Below, piece after piece: positions 32,736 through 41,744 of a stretch of DNA of 55,069 nt. The stretch is from an archaeon. Lineage in GTDB: Archaea; EX4484-52; WAPT01. The translations under genes and the position numbers were made by a program. The DNA is taken from assembly GCA_029258795.1 (NCBI GenBank), contig JAPDKB010000007.1, positions 1 through 55,069 on the forward strand. Reading direction: 5' to 3'. The notes under the pieces are model-generated. The model was not told where the DNA came from and searched no databases. It was given only the letters and a program-made list of their open reading frames with translations. Every line of letters starts with the position of its first letter. The first letter of the stretch is position 1.

Positions 32736-32873
32736 ACCACTCACCTCCTTTATTCACTTTCTCGTGGTTAAAAAATAGAGCAGAAGCTTTTTAAACAGAT
32801 ATTTAAAAACTTTTTTAATCCATTTTTACCGATTTCAAAAATATTTTTAAAGATTCCACACAAATTTTCAAGC
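32736..32873. promoter_or_regulatory. Divergent AT-rich promoter region
   Basis: Between the DUF218 gene and the HTH regulator. Plus: atatttttaaag at 32841-32852 is about 25-30 bases before the ATG at 32874, so leaderless transcription is likely. Minus: gtttttaaatatctgtttaaaaag supplies a TATA and aaaggaggtga the ribosome-binding site. The regulator may act on this gap, but no inverted repeat stood out. Confidence 0.5.
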
Positions 32874-33782
32874 ATGTTTCTGATCGTGGATGAAGGAAAA
32901 AAGAAAGCGTATCCTGCTGTGCAGGCAGATGAGGAGATGTTGAAGGTTGTGACACATCCCTTACGGCTCAGAATTCTCGAGCTTCTCTCCCAGGACTCGC
33001 TCTATCTTTCGGAAATTGCCAGAACGCTCGGCACAAATGAGCAGAAAATCTTTTATCACCTCAACTTGCTAAAGAGGGCAGGACTGGTTATGGAGGACAA
33101 GAAGAAAAGCCACGCCGGGTTGAAATATTTTAAGGCGGTGAAAAAGGGGATCGCGTTTCTGCCCGATTATGTTGCTTCTCTTACCCATGATCTCGAGCTG
33201 AGCGATTTCATAGCGGTTCCTGAAATTCTGGACGGGTTCGTGCAGGACGGAAAGATAAACTGCAAGATCGTGGTTGGTGCGCCATTTCCCCACGGAAAAT
33301 GGAACAAAGGAAGTAGATCCAATTATCTGGCTGCTGAAGTTGCAAGTGTGCTGGGGAAGTACGGCACCACCACGGAAAGGCTTGCCTATCTGGACGTGGA
33401 GCTGGACGATGAGATGAAAAAGGATAATCTGGTGGTTATAGCTGGCATGCACGTCAACACCCTACAAGAAGAGCTAAACCCATACCTTCCTATAAGGTTC
33501 GATGAACACGGTACCCGAATAATCTCAACCATCAGCGGAACCGAGTATACGGATGATGATTGCGGTTTTGTTTGTGTGGCGGAAAATCCGTTCGCTTCGG
33601 GCAAAAAAGTGCTCGTTCTTGCAGGACTGGAATCGATTGGCACGAGGGCTGCGGTCTTTGCCTTCAAAAACTACATCGAAAAGCTAAACAAGGGAAATAT
33701 GTATGATCGCGAGATTAAGGCACGGGTTGTAAGGGGAGTGGAGAGCAAGGGCGATATAAAAGAAATTGTGTTTCTTGAGTGA
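32874..33782 (+). CDS. Winged-helix regulator fused to an S-layer-like C-terminal domain
   Basis: Residues about 20-95 are an ArsR-type winged helix (VVTHPLRLRILELLSQ, LSEIARTLGTNEQKIFYHL, LLKRAGLV). Residues about 130-290 have VVGAPFPHGKWNK, LVVIAGMHVNTLQEEL, AENPFASGKKVLVLAGLESIGTRAAVFAF. That resembles the 'IVGGP..N' and 'NPF...KKVLVVAG...GT.AA' strands found in S-layer protein C-terminal domains of methanogens and Thermococcales. The domain may bind a ligand or partner. Fusion to DNA-binding HTH is unusual; the S-layer similarity is by recall and uncertain. Leaderless promoter. Confidence 0.75.
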   Translation: MFLIVDEGKKKAYPAVQADEEMLKVVTHPLRLRILELLSQDSLYLSEIARTLGTNEQKIFYHLNLLKRAGLVMEDKKKSHAGLKYFKAVKKGIAFLPDYVASLTHDLELSDFIAVPEILDGFVQDGKINCKIVVGAPFPHGKWNKGSRSNYLAAEVASVLGKYGTTTERLAYLDVELDDEMKKDNLVVIAGMHVNTLQEELNPYLPIRFDEHGTRIISTISGTEYTDDDCGFVCVAENPFASGKKVLVLAGLESIGTRAAVFAFKNYIEKLNKGNMYDREIKARVVRGVESKGDIKEIVFLE

Positions 33783-33879
33783 GAAGATTAACCGAAAAGT
33801 GATGAAAAAATTGAAAAGTTTTTTTCTCTCAGGAATGAGTTAGAGATAACACACAAATCAAATTAGTGGGGTGAGTAAG
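33783..33879 (+). terminator. T-tract after the HTH regulator gene
   Basis: A run of seven T's at 33819-33825 follows the stop codon at 33782 by about 36 bases, in keeping with archaeal T-rich termination sites. No stem-loop is evident. ggggtga before 33880 belongs to the next gene. Confidence 0.35.
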
Positions 33880-34170
33880 ATGAACGAGATTAAAGCTGTG
33901 CCTTACGTGGAGGTTGATTTCTCCAGAATCTCAGAATCTAAGGTGCTGGGGTTGCTGAATGAACCACCTTTTAGAACAACAGAATGTGTAACGGCCAACA
34001 CCATTTACAGAGGTATTTTATTGGAGGACTACACTACATTAATAGGAGCGGTAGAAACTCTGAAAAAATCAGACCCTACTACCTATGAGTTGGTGCTTGA
34101 AGCTCTTGAGGAAGATGGCAGGAAGGGAATAATAAGATTAGTTTACTCTTCGAGAAATGAGCGCGCATAA
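33880..34170 (+). CDS. Small hypothetical protein, 96 aa
   Basis: I do not recognise it. It is a compact soluble, acidic protein with a beta-like N-terminal (IKAVPYVEVDFS) and helices (LEDYTTLIGAVETLKK, TYELVLEALEED). An upstream in-frame GTG at 33871 is possible, but ATG 33880 has ggggtga at good spacing. Its 3' end overlaps the convergent MFS gene by 33 bases. Confidence 0.6.
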   Translation: MNEIKAVPYVEVDFSRISESKVLGLLNEPPFRTTECVTANTIYRGILLEDYTTLIGAVETLKKSDPTTYELVLEALEEDGRKGIIRLVYSSRNERA

Positions 34171-35352
34171 AATAGCGCACAATCCAAGAGCGATGCCGTC
34201 CATCAGGAAAGCAGCCCTTATGCCGTGGTTGTGGGCAACGAAGCCAGCAACCAGAGAGCCGACAGCCACACCCAGAGCAGTGATGAAAGTATCTAACACC
34301 GCCCCTTCTTCTTCGTTGTGTCTGAACGTCCGTGCAATTAGCCCGCTCTTCCCGCTTTCTGAGACAAGCTTTGCGCTGTATTCGATAAGGTAAATGATGA
34401 AGAGAAGTGGCAGGTAGAAGCACGTAGCAACACCGAGAGCCATGATGGATGATATGCTATTTCCCACGAGCAGATTGTTCTCACTTTTCCTTTTCTCCAC
34501 AAATTTTGCAAGTTTCCATGAGATTATTATGGAAATTAGCGAGGTAATGGATATCCATCCAACTATCCAGCTTTTTGATAGATAAAACTCATTTTTGAGA
34601 AGTAAAACAAAAAAGCTGCGGTACACACCGGCAGAAAACATTGCTATGAATGCTGCTGCAAGGAAGATTGCGATTTTCATCTCGTAGCGGGTTTTTTTAT
34701 GGCTTGTAGCTTTGCTTTTTTTAGTTAGAGTTGCGCTATCAGCATCTGTTTTAATGAATTCCCACTCCCGCACTGCAAAAACCACCGCGATGAAATAAAC
34801 CAGCAGCGAGGTCATAAAAACCTCTCTGAACGAAAACGCCCAGAGAATCACACCCCCGATTGTGGGTGCGAGAAAGTTGGAGTAGAATGGTGCACTGTAA
34901 AAATACAGGAAATCCTTATCGTACGACTTGCTTTTATGTTCCATTATAACGCTCCTCATGCCAACATAAAACAGTGCGGCGCTCAACCCTAGCTCCACCT
35001 GCCACAAATAGAAGGTTGTAACACTCCTTGCAAATAGCATGCCGATGGAGTAAGCAGCATAACCCATCATACCTGTGGGAATAGCGTATCTGGCCGACAC
35101 TCGCTCTCGAGTGATGAGTATCCACACCACGATGCTGAAAAAGGCCATGCTTGCATAGAGCAGCATATACATCGAACCTATGACTGCCAGATCGAATCCC
35201 TTCTGCTCAAGAAAAAGTGGATAGTAAAGGGAGAACATCTTGTAGCCAAAGAGTACGAGAAAATGAGACAGAGAAGCGTAGAGCACGGGCGTCATTTCGG
35301 AAGTATGAAGCAAAAATGTTCTTTTCATGGAAGTACTGTTTTGATTTTCCAT
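34138..35352 (-). CDS. MFS transporter
   Basis: A 404-residue membrane protein with about 11-12 hydrophobic helices in the two-bundle layout of the major facilitator superfamily (N-half LSHFLVLFGYKMFSLYYPLFL, central charged loop KTDADSATLTKKSKATSHKK, C-half ending IALGLCAILCALIS). Substrate is not predictable. It follows the small tandem-repeat gene by 10 bases and is probably co-transcribed with it. Its 3' end overlaps a plus-strand gene. Confidence 0.85.
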   Translation of the reverse strand: MENQNSTSMKRTFLLHTSEMTPVLYASLSHFLVLFGYKMFSLYYPLFLEQKGFDLAVIGSMYMLLYASMAFFSIVVWILITRERVSARYAIPTGMMGYAAYSIGMLFARSVTTFYLWQVELGLSAALFYVGMRSVIMEHKSKSYDKDFLYFYSAPFYSNFLAPTIGGVILWAFSFREVFMTSLLVYFIAVVFAVREWEFIKTDADSATLTKKSKATSHKKTRYEMKIAIFLAAAFIAMFSAGVYRSFFVLLLKNEFYLSKSWIVGWISITSLISIIISWKLAKFVEKRKSENNLLVGNSISSIMALGVATCFYLPLLFIIYLIEYSAKLVSESGKSGLIARTFRHNEEEGAVLDTFITALGVAVGSLVAGFVAHNHGIRAAFLMDGIALGLCAILCALISRRVN

Positions 35353-35362
35353 TAGATAAATG

Positions 35363-35641
35363 TTATTCTTTATACTGACTCATACTCTCTCTGTAGCTTT
35401 TCAGTTTCTGTGCTGATGTGTTTGCAGGATCAAAATAAAAGCCATTCACAGGGTCGAAGAAAACGATGCCAGTTTTGACACATACTATGGGGTGGCGGAG
35501 TCCCACGACACCTTCTTCTCTGAACTGACCCACTTTGTCCTGATAGCTCTCTTTTGGTTTGCCGATAAGTTCGACGTAAAACCCATTCACGGGATCAATA
35601 TATGCTCTTCCTCTTTTTGTATCAACCACAGGATGTCTCAC
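35363..35641 (-). CDS. Small protein of two tandem repeats
   Basis: A 92-residue protein made of two copies of a roughly 46-residue unit. Unit 1 starts RHPVVDTKRGRAYIDPVNGFYVE, unit 2 RHPIVCVKTGIVFFDPVNGFYFD. Both share DPVNGFY and end in a charged segment with ESYQDKVGQF versus KSYRESMSQY. I know no named family. The start is GTG with aaaggtggtg before it. The gene precedes an MFS transporter by 10 bases; it could be a regulator or partner but this is a guess. Confidence 0.7.
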   Translation of the reverse strand: MRHPVVDTKRGRAYIDPVNGFYVELIGKPKESYQDKVGQFREEGVVGLRHPIVCVKTGIVFFDPVNGFYFDPANTSAQKLKSYRESMSQYKE

Positions 35642-35745
35642 GAAACACCACCTTTTTAACTTTCGAATGTGTTGAAAAACTTAAAAATCATTTCTCCTCG
35701 GCGGTGAAGAAAAAGTTATAAGGGAGTTCTGATCAAGATTATCTC

Positions 35746-36903
35746 ATGGAACTCTTCACACTTCTTGCGGTGATGTACCTGGCCACGGTAGCTGTGGGTA
35801 TCGTGCTTGAAAGGCTTCGTGTGCCTTGGATTTTTGGAGCGCTGCTATTTGGGGTTGCTTTGTCCGCGCTTGGAATTAAAATGAAAAATGGCAACATGGA
35901 ATATCTTGAACCTTTAGGGGAGCTCGGGATGCTCTTCTTGCTGTTCATAATAGGGTTCGAGATCAGCATACATGAACTTAGAAGACAGAGCAAATACGTA
36001 ATCTCTCTCACGACGTTCATCATTCTTTTTGAAGCACTGATGGGAGGGCTGACACTCCACTACATTTTTCACTATCCTATTAAAGTATCCTTCATCGCAG
36101 CATTATCTCTGGCCACCATCGGGGAAGCTATTCTCGTACCCATCCTTGACGAGTTCGGGATCGCGAGAACGAGAATCGGGGAAGTGATAATAAGCGTTGG
36201 CACACTTGATGATATCTTTGAAGTTGTGGCCATATTCTTTGCGGGATTGCTCGTAAGCGCGACAAGCTATCAGACCCTCGAGAGAAGTGCGATTGCTCTT
36301 GGAGTACTGCTCATCAGCACCGCGGTGCTTCTCAAAGTCAGAAAACTGATAAAGGAAGAAATAAGGCATGCTAAGCTCAAGTACTTCCTGCTGGGAGGCT
36401 GTCTGTTCGTATTTTTCAGCTTTGTGAGCATTGCGAAGTGGGGAGGAATGGATGCCGTGGGGGCCATCTTGGCTGGAGTGGTTGCGGGAAATCTCCTGCC
36501 TTCCGGACTCAAACGGCACATTGAAAGCGAGGTGAGGGTTCTTGCGTATGGATTTTTTGCCACCATATTCTTCTTCGTGGTCGGGCTGAGCATGGATGTG
36601 CATGAAATCCTCGCATATCCTCTGCTAACCCTGACCATATTTGCGGTTGCGACCGCAAGCAAATATGTTGCGGTGTGGGTTGGCGGACTCGGAAGGATGA
36701 ATGTAAGGGAGCGGCTGGTAACAGCAACAGGACTTTCGGTCAGATTTTCCACAAGCTTGGTGGTGGCAAAGATATTGCTGAACAACAAACTCATAGATAT
36801 CTCCCTTTATAGCGCGTTCGTTGCAGCTTCATCCATATCAACAATTCTCGTGCCCTTCGTTTTCGCATGGATGCTGAAAAGGTGGAGGGAAACGTTCGTA
36901 TAA
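35746..36903 (+). CDS. CPA2-type cation/proton antiporter
   Basis: A 385-residue KefB/NapA-like antiporter with about 12 hydrophobic helices. The family strand includes FGVALSALGIKMKN, PLGELGMLFLLFIIGFEISIHELRR and a central GTLDDIFEVVAIFFAG carrying the paired Asp of ion exchange. No C-terminal TrkA domain. TATA gttataagg about 25-30 bases before the ATG points to a leaderless transcript. Confidence 0.9.
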   Translation: MELFTLLAVMYLATVAVGIVLERLRVPWIFGALLFGVALSALGIKMKNGNMEYLEPLGELGMLFLLFIIGFEISIHELRRQSKYVISLTTFIILFEALMGGLTLHYIFHYPIKVSFIAALSLATIGEAILVPILDEFGIARTRIGEVIISVGTLDDIFEVVAIFFAGLLVSATSYQTLERSAIALGVLLISTAVLLKVRKLIKEEIRHAKLKYFLLGGCLFVFFSFVSIAKWGGMDAVGAILAGVVAGNLLPSGLKRHIESEVRVLAYGFFATIFFFVVGLSMDVHEILAYPLLTLTIFAVATASKYVAVWVGGLGRMNVRERLVTATGLSVRFSTSLVVAKILLNNKLIDISLYSAFVAASSISTILVPFVFAWMLKRWRETFV

Positions 36904-36958
36904 AAGTTAATCGTCAGCGACCGGATGGAAAATGAGAAAATAACAGCTCTTCCATCAC

Positions 36959-38332
36959 TCAAACCGCACCCATGGATTTGAGCACACTCTCCAGCTCATT
37001 CATGATCTCTTCCTTTATTCTTTCCAGGGCTTCCTCGTTATCGGCTTCGAACCTGCATTTTATCATCGGCTCCGTGTTTGATGGCCTCACTATCCCCCAA
37101 CCATCTTCAAAGTCAACTCTCACTCCATCCATCGTGTTGAGCTGATAGCCCTTGGCTTCAAGCCTTTCCCTCAGCTTTTCAATGACATCCCATTTCAGCT
37201 CATCCTTCACTTTTATGTGGATCTCCGGCGTGGCCATGGCTTTCGGCAGCTCTGCCACGAAAGAACTCAGCGGAACATCAAGCTTGCTCACGAACTCCGC
37301 CATTTTCGCGCATGCGAAGATACCGTCGTCAAAGTAATGGTAGCAATAGGGGAAATACATGTGGCCCGAGAGCTCTCCTCCAAAAACAGCATTTCTCTTC
37401 ATCACCTCGTCCAGAATGTAGGCATGCCCAACTTTAGTTATAACAACCTTCCCTCCATTTTCCTCCACGAACTTCATGACAGCTTTTGATGTCCTGACCT
37501 CAAACACGACATAACCCTTTCTGTGCTCCAGAGCCTGCTTTGCGAGTATCATGAGGATCTGATCCTGCGTGACAACATTTCCTTTCTCATCCACAACTCC
37601 AATGCGATCACCATCTCCGTCAAGCGCTAAGCCGAGATCCGCTTTCTCTTTCACGACCTCCTCCTGAAGCCATTTCAGTGTTTCAGCTTTGAGGGGATCA
37701 GCTATATGGTTGGGAAATGTGCCATCCGGCTCCTTGAATATGGTCTTGACATCACAGCCGAGCTCCTTCAGAATTCTCTCGGGAATGTCCGCGCATGCTC
37801 CGTTACCAACATCCACCACAACCTTCAGCTTCCTTCCCAGCTTTACACGGGAAACTATGTTCTGGATGTAATCCTCAACCATGTTTTTATTCTCAACAAC
37901 TCCTCTCTCACTTGCTTTCTCTACCTCACCTTCCGCAACCATCCTTCCTATCTCATAGATTCCATTTTCGGCGTAAATTGGGTAGGCATTCTTACCGTTC
38001 AGCTTGAAGCCGTTATACTCGGGTGGGTTGTGGCTTGCTGTGACAGCAACACCACCATCGGTACCCAGCTTTATTATGCCGTAATACATGAGCGGGGTTG
38101 GACCGAAACCCAGATCAATTACATCACACCCCGCATCGAGAATTCCCTCGATTAGCTTTCCTTTGAGCTGGGGTGTGCTTGTCCTGTAATCTCCTATCAC
38201 CACCAGCTTTTTTGCTTTCAGAAACTGTGGAAAAGCGAGCCCCATCCTGTAAGCTATATCCTCGTTCAGCTCAGAAGGGTAAATGCCACGAACATCATAA
38301 GCTTTGAAGATGCGCGGGATCTCAGCAGGCAT
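36959..38332 (-). CDS. Phosphomannomutase/phosphoglucomutase
   Basis: Interconverts hexose 1- and 6-phosphates, here probably glucose 1-P/6-P for glycogen and mannose for glycans. 457 residues of the alpha-D-phosphohexomutase family: FKAYDVRGIYPSE, active serine in TASHNPPEYNG, metal loop DGDGDRIGVV, sugar loop GGELSGHMYF and phosphate loop RPSNTEPM. The frame is open 28 codons upstream, but the ATG at 38330-38332 fits a TATA (tttaaatatttt, minus reading) about 25 bases before it. The gene follows FBP aldolase/phosphatase. Confidence 0.93.
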   Translation of the reverse strand: MPAEIPRIFKAYDVRGIYPSELNEDIAYRMGLAFPQFLKAKKLVVIGDYRTSTPQLKGKLIEGILDAGCDVIDLGFGPTPLMYYGIIKLGTDGGVAVTASHNPPEYNGFKLNGKNAYPIYAENGIYEIGRMVAEGEVEKASERGVVENKNMVEDYIQNIVSRVKLGRKLKVVVDVGNGACADIPERILKELGCDVKTIFKEPDGTFPNHIADPLKAETLKWLQEEVVKEKADLGLALDGDGDRIGVVDEKGNVVTQDQILMILAKQALEHRKGYVVFEVRTSKAVMKFVEENGGKVVITKVGHAYILDEVMKRNAVFGGELSGHMYFPYCYHYFDDGIFACAKMAEFVSKLDVPLSSFVAELPKAMATPEIHIKVKDELKWDVIEKLRERLEAKGYQLNTMDGVRVDFEDGWGIVRPSNTEPMIKCRFEADNEEALERIKEEIMNELESVLKSMGAV

Positions 38333-38412
38333 ACTGCACAACCATGAGGTAAGAAAAATATTTAAAGGGAAGGGTGCTCGAAAACGGCAAGCAGCACCCC
38401 ACCGAACCAACT

Positions 38413-39519
38413 TCACTCCGGCCCTTCCAGCTTTTCAAACCTGTCCTTGAACTTCTCGAGCACGTGAGGCAGTGTGGTGTACTCCATCTCGTCAGCGCTG
38501 AGCCTGTGTGGCTCGAACGGTCCGTGCCTTCTGATGTAATCAGCAACGAAATTGGCTGTCTCTCTTGCTCTGTCAAATGCCGGGTCATCGAACATGTCAA
38601 TTGGACCATCGAGCATTCCGTTACAGAGCTGGAATCCGGCTGCTATGACACGCGGAGGTCCGTCAAACCTTGAAGGAGTTGCGTGCTTGAAGCTCACAGG
38701 CATTAATGGACCGTGGTGGCTGCCGCGCATCCACCCTGCAACCATGTGAGGGAAAGCAAATGGCTCAAGCACCTCACCCACTGCGGGGAAACCACTCTGG
38801 CATCTCACTATCATGACAGGGTCGTCCTTGCCAACGTACTTGCCTGCCATGAGGTTCAATCTCTGGGTTGAGGTTACTGCCGCCACCTCGCCATCACTCT
38901 TCCTGAACACGCTTTTTATCACGTATCTGCTGGGCTGACCGATTAGGGCAAGTAGATCATACATTTCTTCCGGCACATTGAACCTTATCTTTTTGTGCTC
39001 GATCACATCATGCACCTCAAAGATGAAGCCATCATGCATTTTTGGATCTATCACAAGACCTGCTGTGTTGAATGGATCCGCGAATATCCTGAATAGAGGC
39101 ATGTTCCATGCTCCCGGCTCCGTCTTATCAGCCATGAAAACGATTACCGGTTCGGAGGGTCTCTCCTCAAAAGCCATTTCAGCCACGCCCGGCCCCATAC
39201 CTTTCACATTACCGCTGAACGTGTCCTTGAGTAAGTCCTGACCGGCTCCGTAGAGCTTTTTCTCCTTCGCAACCTCTGTAGCTGCAAGAAAAGTATCCCA
39301 TGCCGCTTTGTGTATCTCCTCGTTCTCTATGAACTTATCATGCGTCATGATAAGCTGGAGATCATCACCGCATGCCATGACCCTGTAGTCAAAGATCACT
39401 CCTTCCTCTTTCTTTTGTTCCAGTACTTCTCTTGCCTTCTCCATCAGTGCGTAATGCACGCGAGAGTGGCCAACAAGGCCACCAACATCCGCCTTTATTA
39501 CGGACAGCGTTACTTTCAT
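38413..39519 (-). CDS. fbp: Fructose-1,6-bisphosphate aldolase/phosphatase (class V)
   Basis: This archaeal enzyme makes fructose 6-phosphate directly from triose phosphates, the committed step of gluconeogenesis. 368 residues with TLSVIKADVGGLVGHSRVH at the N-terminus (metal-binding Asp/His) and the conserved end GPFEPHRLSADEMEYTTLP. Almost full identity to the family pattern. It sits between debranching enzyme (17 bases upstream) and phosphohexomutase (80 bases downstream), so trioses could be led to a glucan. Confidence 0.96.
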   Translation of the reverse strand: MKVTLSVIKADVGGLVGHSRVHYALMEKAREVLEQKKEEGVIFDYRVMACGDDLQLIMTHDKFIENEEIHKAAWDTFLAATEVAKEKKLYGAGQDLLKDTFSGNVKGMGPGVAEMAFEERPSEPVIVFMADKTEPGAWNMPLFRIFADPFNTAGLVIDPKMHDGFIFEVHDVIEHKKIRFNVPEEMYDLLALIGQPSRYVIKSVFRKSDGEVAAVTSTQRLNLMAGKYVGKDDPVMIVRCQSGFPAVGEVLEPFAFPHMVAGWMRGSHHGPLMPVSFKHATPSRFDGPPRVIAAGFQLCNGMLDGPIDMFDDPAFDRARETANFVADYIRRHGPFEPHRLSADEMEYTTLPHVLEKFKDRFEKLEGPE

Positions 39520-39535
39520 TTTATCACCTCCATCA

Positions 39536-41611
39536 TTATTTGATAAAGCACTTGATCATGTTACGCTTAGATGGCTTGAAAACAGCCACATTACCCTCAT
39601 ACACTTTATCATTTATACTTATCATCTCCACATCTTTCGGCATGATGAGTTTGCACTTACAGTTTGGCTTCTTATCGAACACAATCTCCATCTGATAAAG
39701 ATGTGAGAGCTTTGCAGCGGTCAAGCTGAAATTCTCACCCAGCATTCTCAACTTCCCACGCTTCCAGAACCGAATACCTGCGGGAAATTTGGGAGATACT
39801 ACTATGCAGTTTTCTTCCGCATCCACACCCATCAGGAAGCGATCAACTATGAACGGCACGAGAGACACGCTCCAGAGCTGAGCTCCCGCTCCGACCAGCT
39901 CACCTGTTTCGGAATTCCACGCTTCTCCCACAAACCCTATATGACCTCTATCCACATCCGCAAGCAGCTTTCTCAGCAAAATGATGCCGTGATGGAGTTC
40001 GCCGGCCATAAAGCACGTGGCACTTCCAAGCAATGTGGTGAAACCCCACGCACTTCCTCTGTGATAACTCCAGCTCCAGTATTTTGCATCGAGGTTAGAG
40101 AGTGTTCTTATTCCATAATCGCATTCGAGCTCCTCCTTCATCTTTCTCACGATGGCTTTGAGCTCGTGTTTTGTGTAAGCGCCAAAAAGTGCGGCTATCA
40201 TGCAGTTAGGAGTTACGGAAGCATCCACCACTCTCCCAAAGGAATCAAACGGATACATGAAATCGTTGTTCCAGTAAAACTTTCTGAACGCGGTTTCAAG
40301 CTCCTTCGAAAGCTTCCTCTTTCTGTTTCTCAAAGCCTTCCACCACATGGATTGAATTTCCACTGCTGTTGGCCCTCTGCTTATCGAGTCCATCCACGTT
40401 TCGTTTCCCTTGTGAATGACAAAATTCTGCTCCACTTCAAGCGATTTAAGCACTTTATTTTCCACATTCTTGATAAAAGGAAGAGCGATGCCACTGATTT
40501 TTTCGTATTCATCAGCCACAAGAAGGAAAAGCGGAGAAACATCAGCGCCATGATATAAAGCTTCCACATGATTAACATCCAATGTGAGAGTGCATGGCAC
40601 TCTGTTCTTGGTGTTCTTGGCTAACAGCTCCATAATTTTACCGGCTTCTTCGTCCATGCCGAGAGAGAGTAAAGAGAGAGCAGAAAAGAGATTGTCTCTA
40701 CCCCACATCTCGATAAACCATGGGTATCCCGAAATCAAATAAGTTCTATCATCCTTTTCATATAGAAATGAATCCATATTCAGGAGAGCGATCTTGAACA
40801 TCGTGTTGAGAGATTCATCATTGGAAATCAAGACGTTTCTCCTCAGAAGTTCGAGGACGTGCTTGACTCTTTCCTTCATCAGCTTTCTCCAGTCGGCTAT
40901 GCATGCATCTAAGCTATCGATCGCTTCCCTCTTTCTGAACCCTGCTGCCAGCACAAACGGTAAGTAGTAAGTTTCATGAGGAGCCAGTGTAAATTTCACA
41001 ACATAGCTTGCGGGCAAAAAGCATTTCTGTAGCTCTCCCGAAGGATAATGCTCTTTGTAATGAAGAATGGGAGTTATCTTAATATCCAGCGCCTCTTCCA
41101 TGAAATCACTGCCATAGCACGCATAAAGTCCATCATCACTCCTCACTATAACACTCTTTCTCTTACTTTCAACTTCAACATCATACTTCCTCAAATTGAA
41201 TTCTTCCTGCTTCCGTCTGATGTTAACTGCGACCTCTGCCCCCACCTCCACATCCCTTTCCTCATTACTCTCATTCGTGAACTTGAGAAGCACGACGAGC
41301 GAGTTCTGGTTTAAAGGCACGAAAAGAATCTCCTCCACCTCAACATCATCGTTCATACTGTTTTCAAGCCGATATTTGTGAGTTGCACTATAATAACAAT
41401 ATTTAGTTTCAGTTATATTCTGAGGAGAAAGCCACTCATCGTTGATCTTGAAAGCGAAATATTCGTAGAATTTGAATGGTGGCTTCCATATTCCACACCA
41501 CTTGTTCACAAATCCATTATTCGTGCATCGATAAAGAAACAGTTTTCTTCCTGAAAGGGAGTAAAATGATCGATGAATTTTCTCCCCTTTCACGACATAA
41601 TGCGGTAACAT
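39536..41611 (-). CDS. Glycogen debranching enzyme, amylo-alpha-1,6-glucosidase (GH133 type)
   Basis: The 691-residue protein corresponds to the amylo-1,6-glucosidase part of debranching enzymes. N-terminal domain to about 260, then the (alpha/alpha)6 barrel with YLISGYPWFIEMWGRDNLFS, NETWMDS, YWSWSYHRGSAWGF and VGEAWNSETGELVGAGAQ. No glucanotransferase domain is present, as in other archaeal forms. It heads the minus arm of the glycogen locus; aagtatataag lies 24-34 bases before its ATG, so it is probably leaderless. Confidence 0.92.
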   Translation of the reverse strand: MLPHYVVKGEKIHRSFYSLSGRKLFLYRCTNNGFVNKWCGIWKPPFKFYEYFAFKINDEWLSPQNITETKYCYYSATHKYRLENSMNDDVEVEEILFVPLNQNSLVVLLKFTNESNEERDVEVGAEVAVNIRRKQEEFNLRKYDVEVESKRKSVIVRSDDGLYACYGSDFMEEALDIKITPILHYKEHYPSGELQKCFLPASYVVKFTLAPHETYYLPFVLAAGFRKREAIDSLDACIADWRKLMKERVKHVLELLRRNVLISNDESLNTMFKIALLNMDSFLYEKDDRTYLISGYPWFIEMWGRDNLFSALSLLSLGMDEEAGKIMELLAKNTKNRVPCTLTLDVNHVEALYHGADVSPLFLLVADEYEKISGIALPFIKNVENKVLKSLEVEQNFVIHKGNETWMDSISRGPTAVEIQSMWWKALRNRKRKLSKELETAFRKFYWNNDFMYPFDSFGRVVDASVTPNCMIAALFGAYTKHELKAIVRKMKEELECDYGIRTLSNLDAKYWSWSYHRGSAWGFTTLLGSATCFMAGELHHGIILLRKLLADVDRGHIGFVGEAWNSETGELVGAGAQLWSVSLVPFIVDRFLMGVDAEENCIVVSPKFPAGIRFWKRGKLRMLGENFSLTAAKLSHLYQMEIVFDKKPNCKCKLIMPKDVEMISINDKVYEGNVAVFKPSKRNMIKCFIK

Positions 41612-41744
41612 GATGTAAATTAGCGGTAGAAAATCTTATATACTTATTGTTCCCAAAATAAAAACCATAAAGTACAAAGATTTGCCATCACGGCAAAATC
41701 GTAGCATTAAATCATCACTACCAAATAATGAACTCGTGATTTTT
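41612..41744. promoter_or_regulatory. Divergent promoter of the glycogen locus
   Basis: The gap between debranching enzyme and GT3 synthase starts with cttatatactt at 41635-41645, a near-symmetric TATA. On the minus strand it sits correctly for leaderless transcription of the debranching gene. On the plus strand it would give a leader of roughly 75 bases; attaaatca near 41705 is an alternative nearer TATA. No clear operator repeat seen. Confidence 0.5.

Noticed and set aside
30000-33000. Several plus-strand frames opposite minus-strand genes, including one of 311 residues (31068-32003)
   Set aside because: They run antisense to recognisable genes with clear motifs, have no start signals and encode low-complexity His/Ser/Leu-rich products typical of shadow frames.
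34138-34170. Overlap of two convergent genes as a sign that the small gene is false
   Set aside because: The 33-base overlap is only at the 3' ends, and the small gene has a good start signal; kept with moderate confidence.
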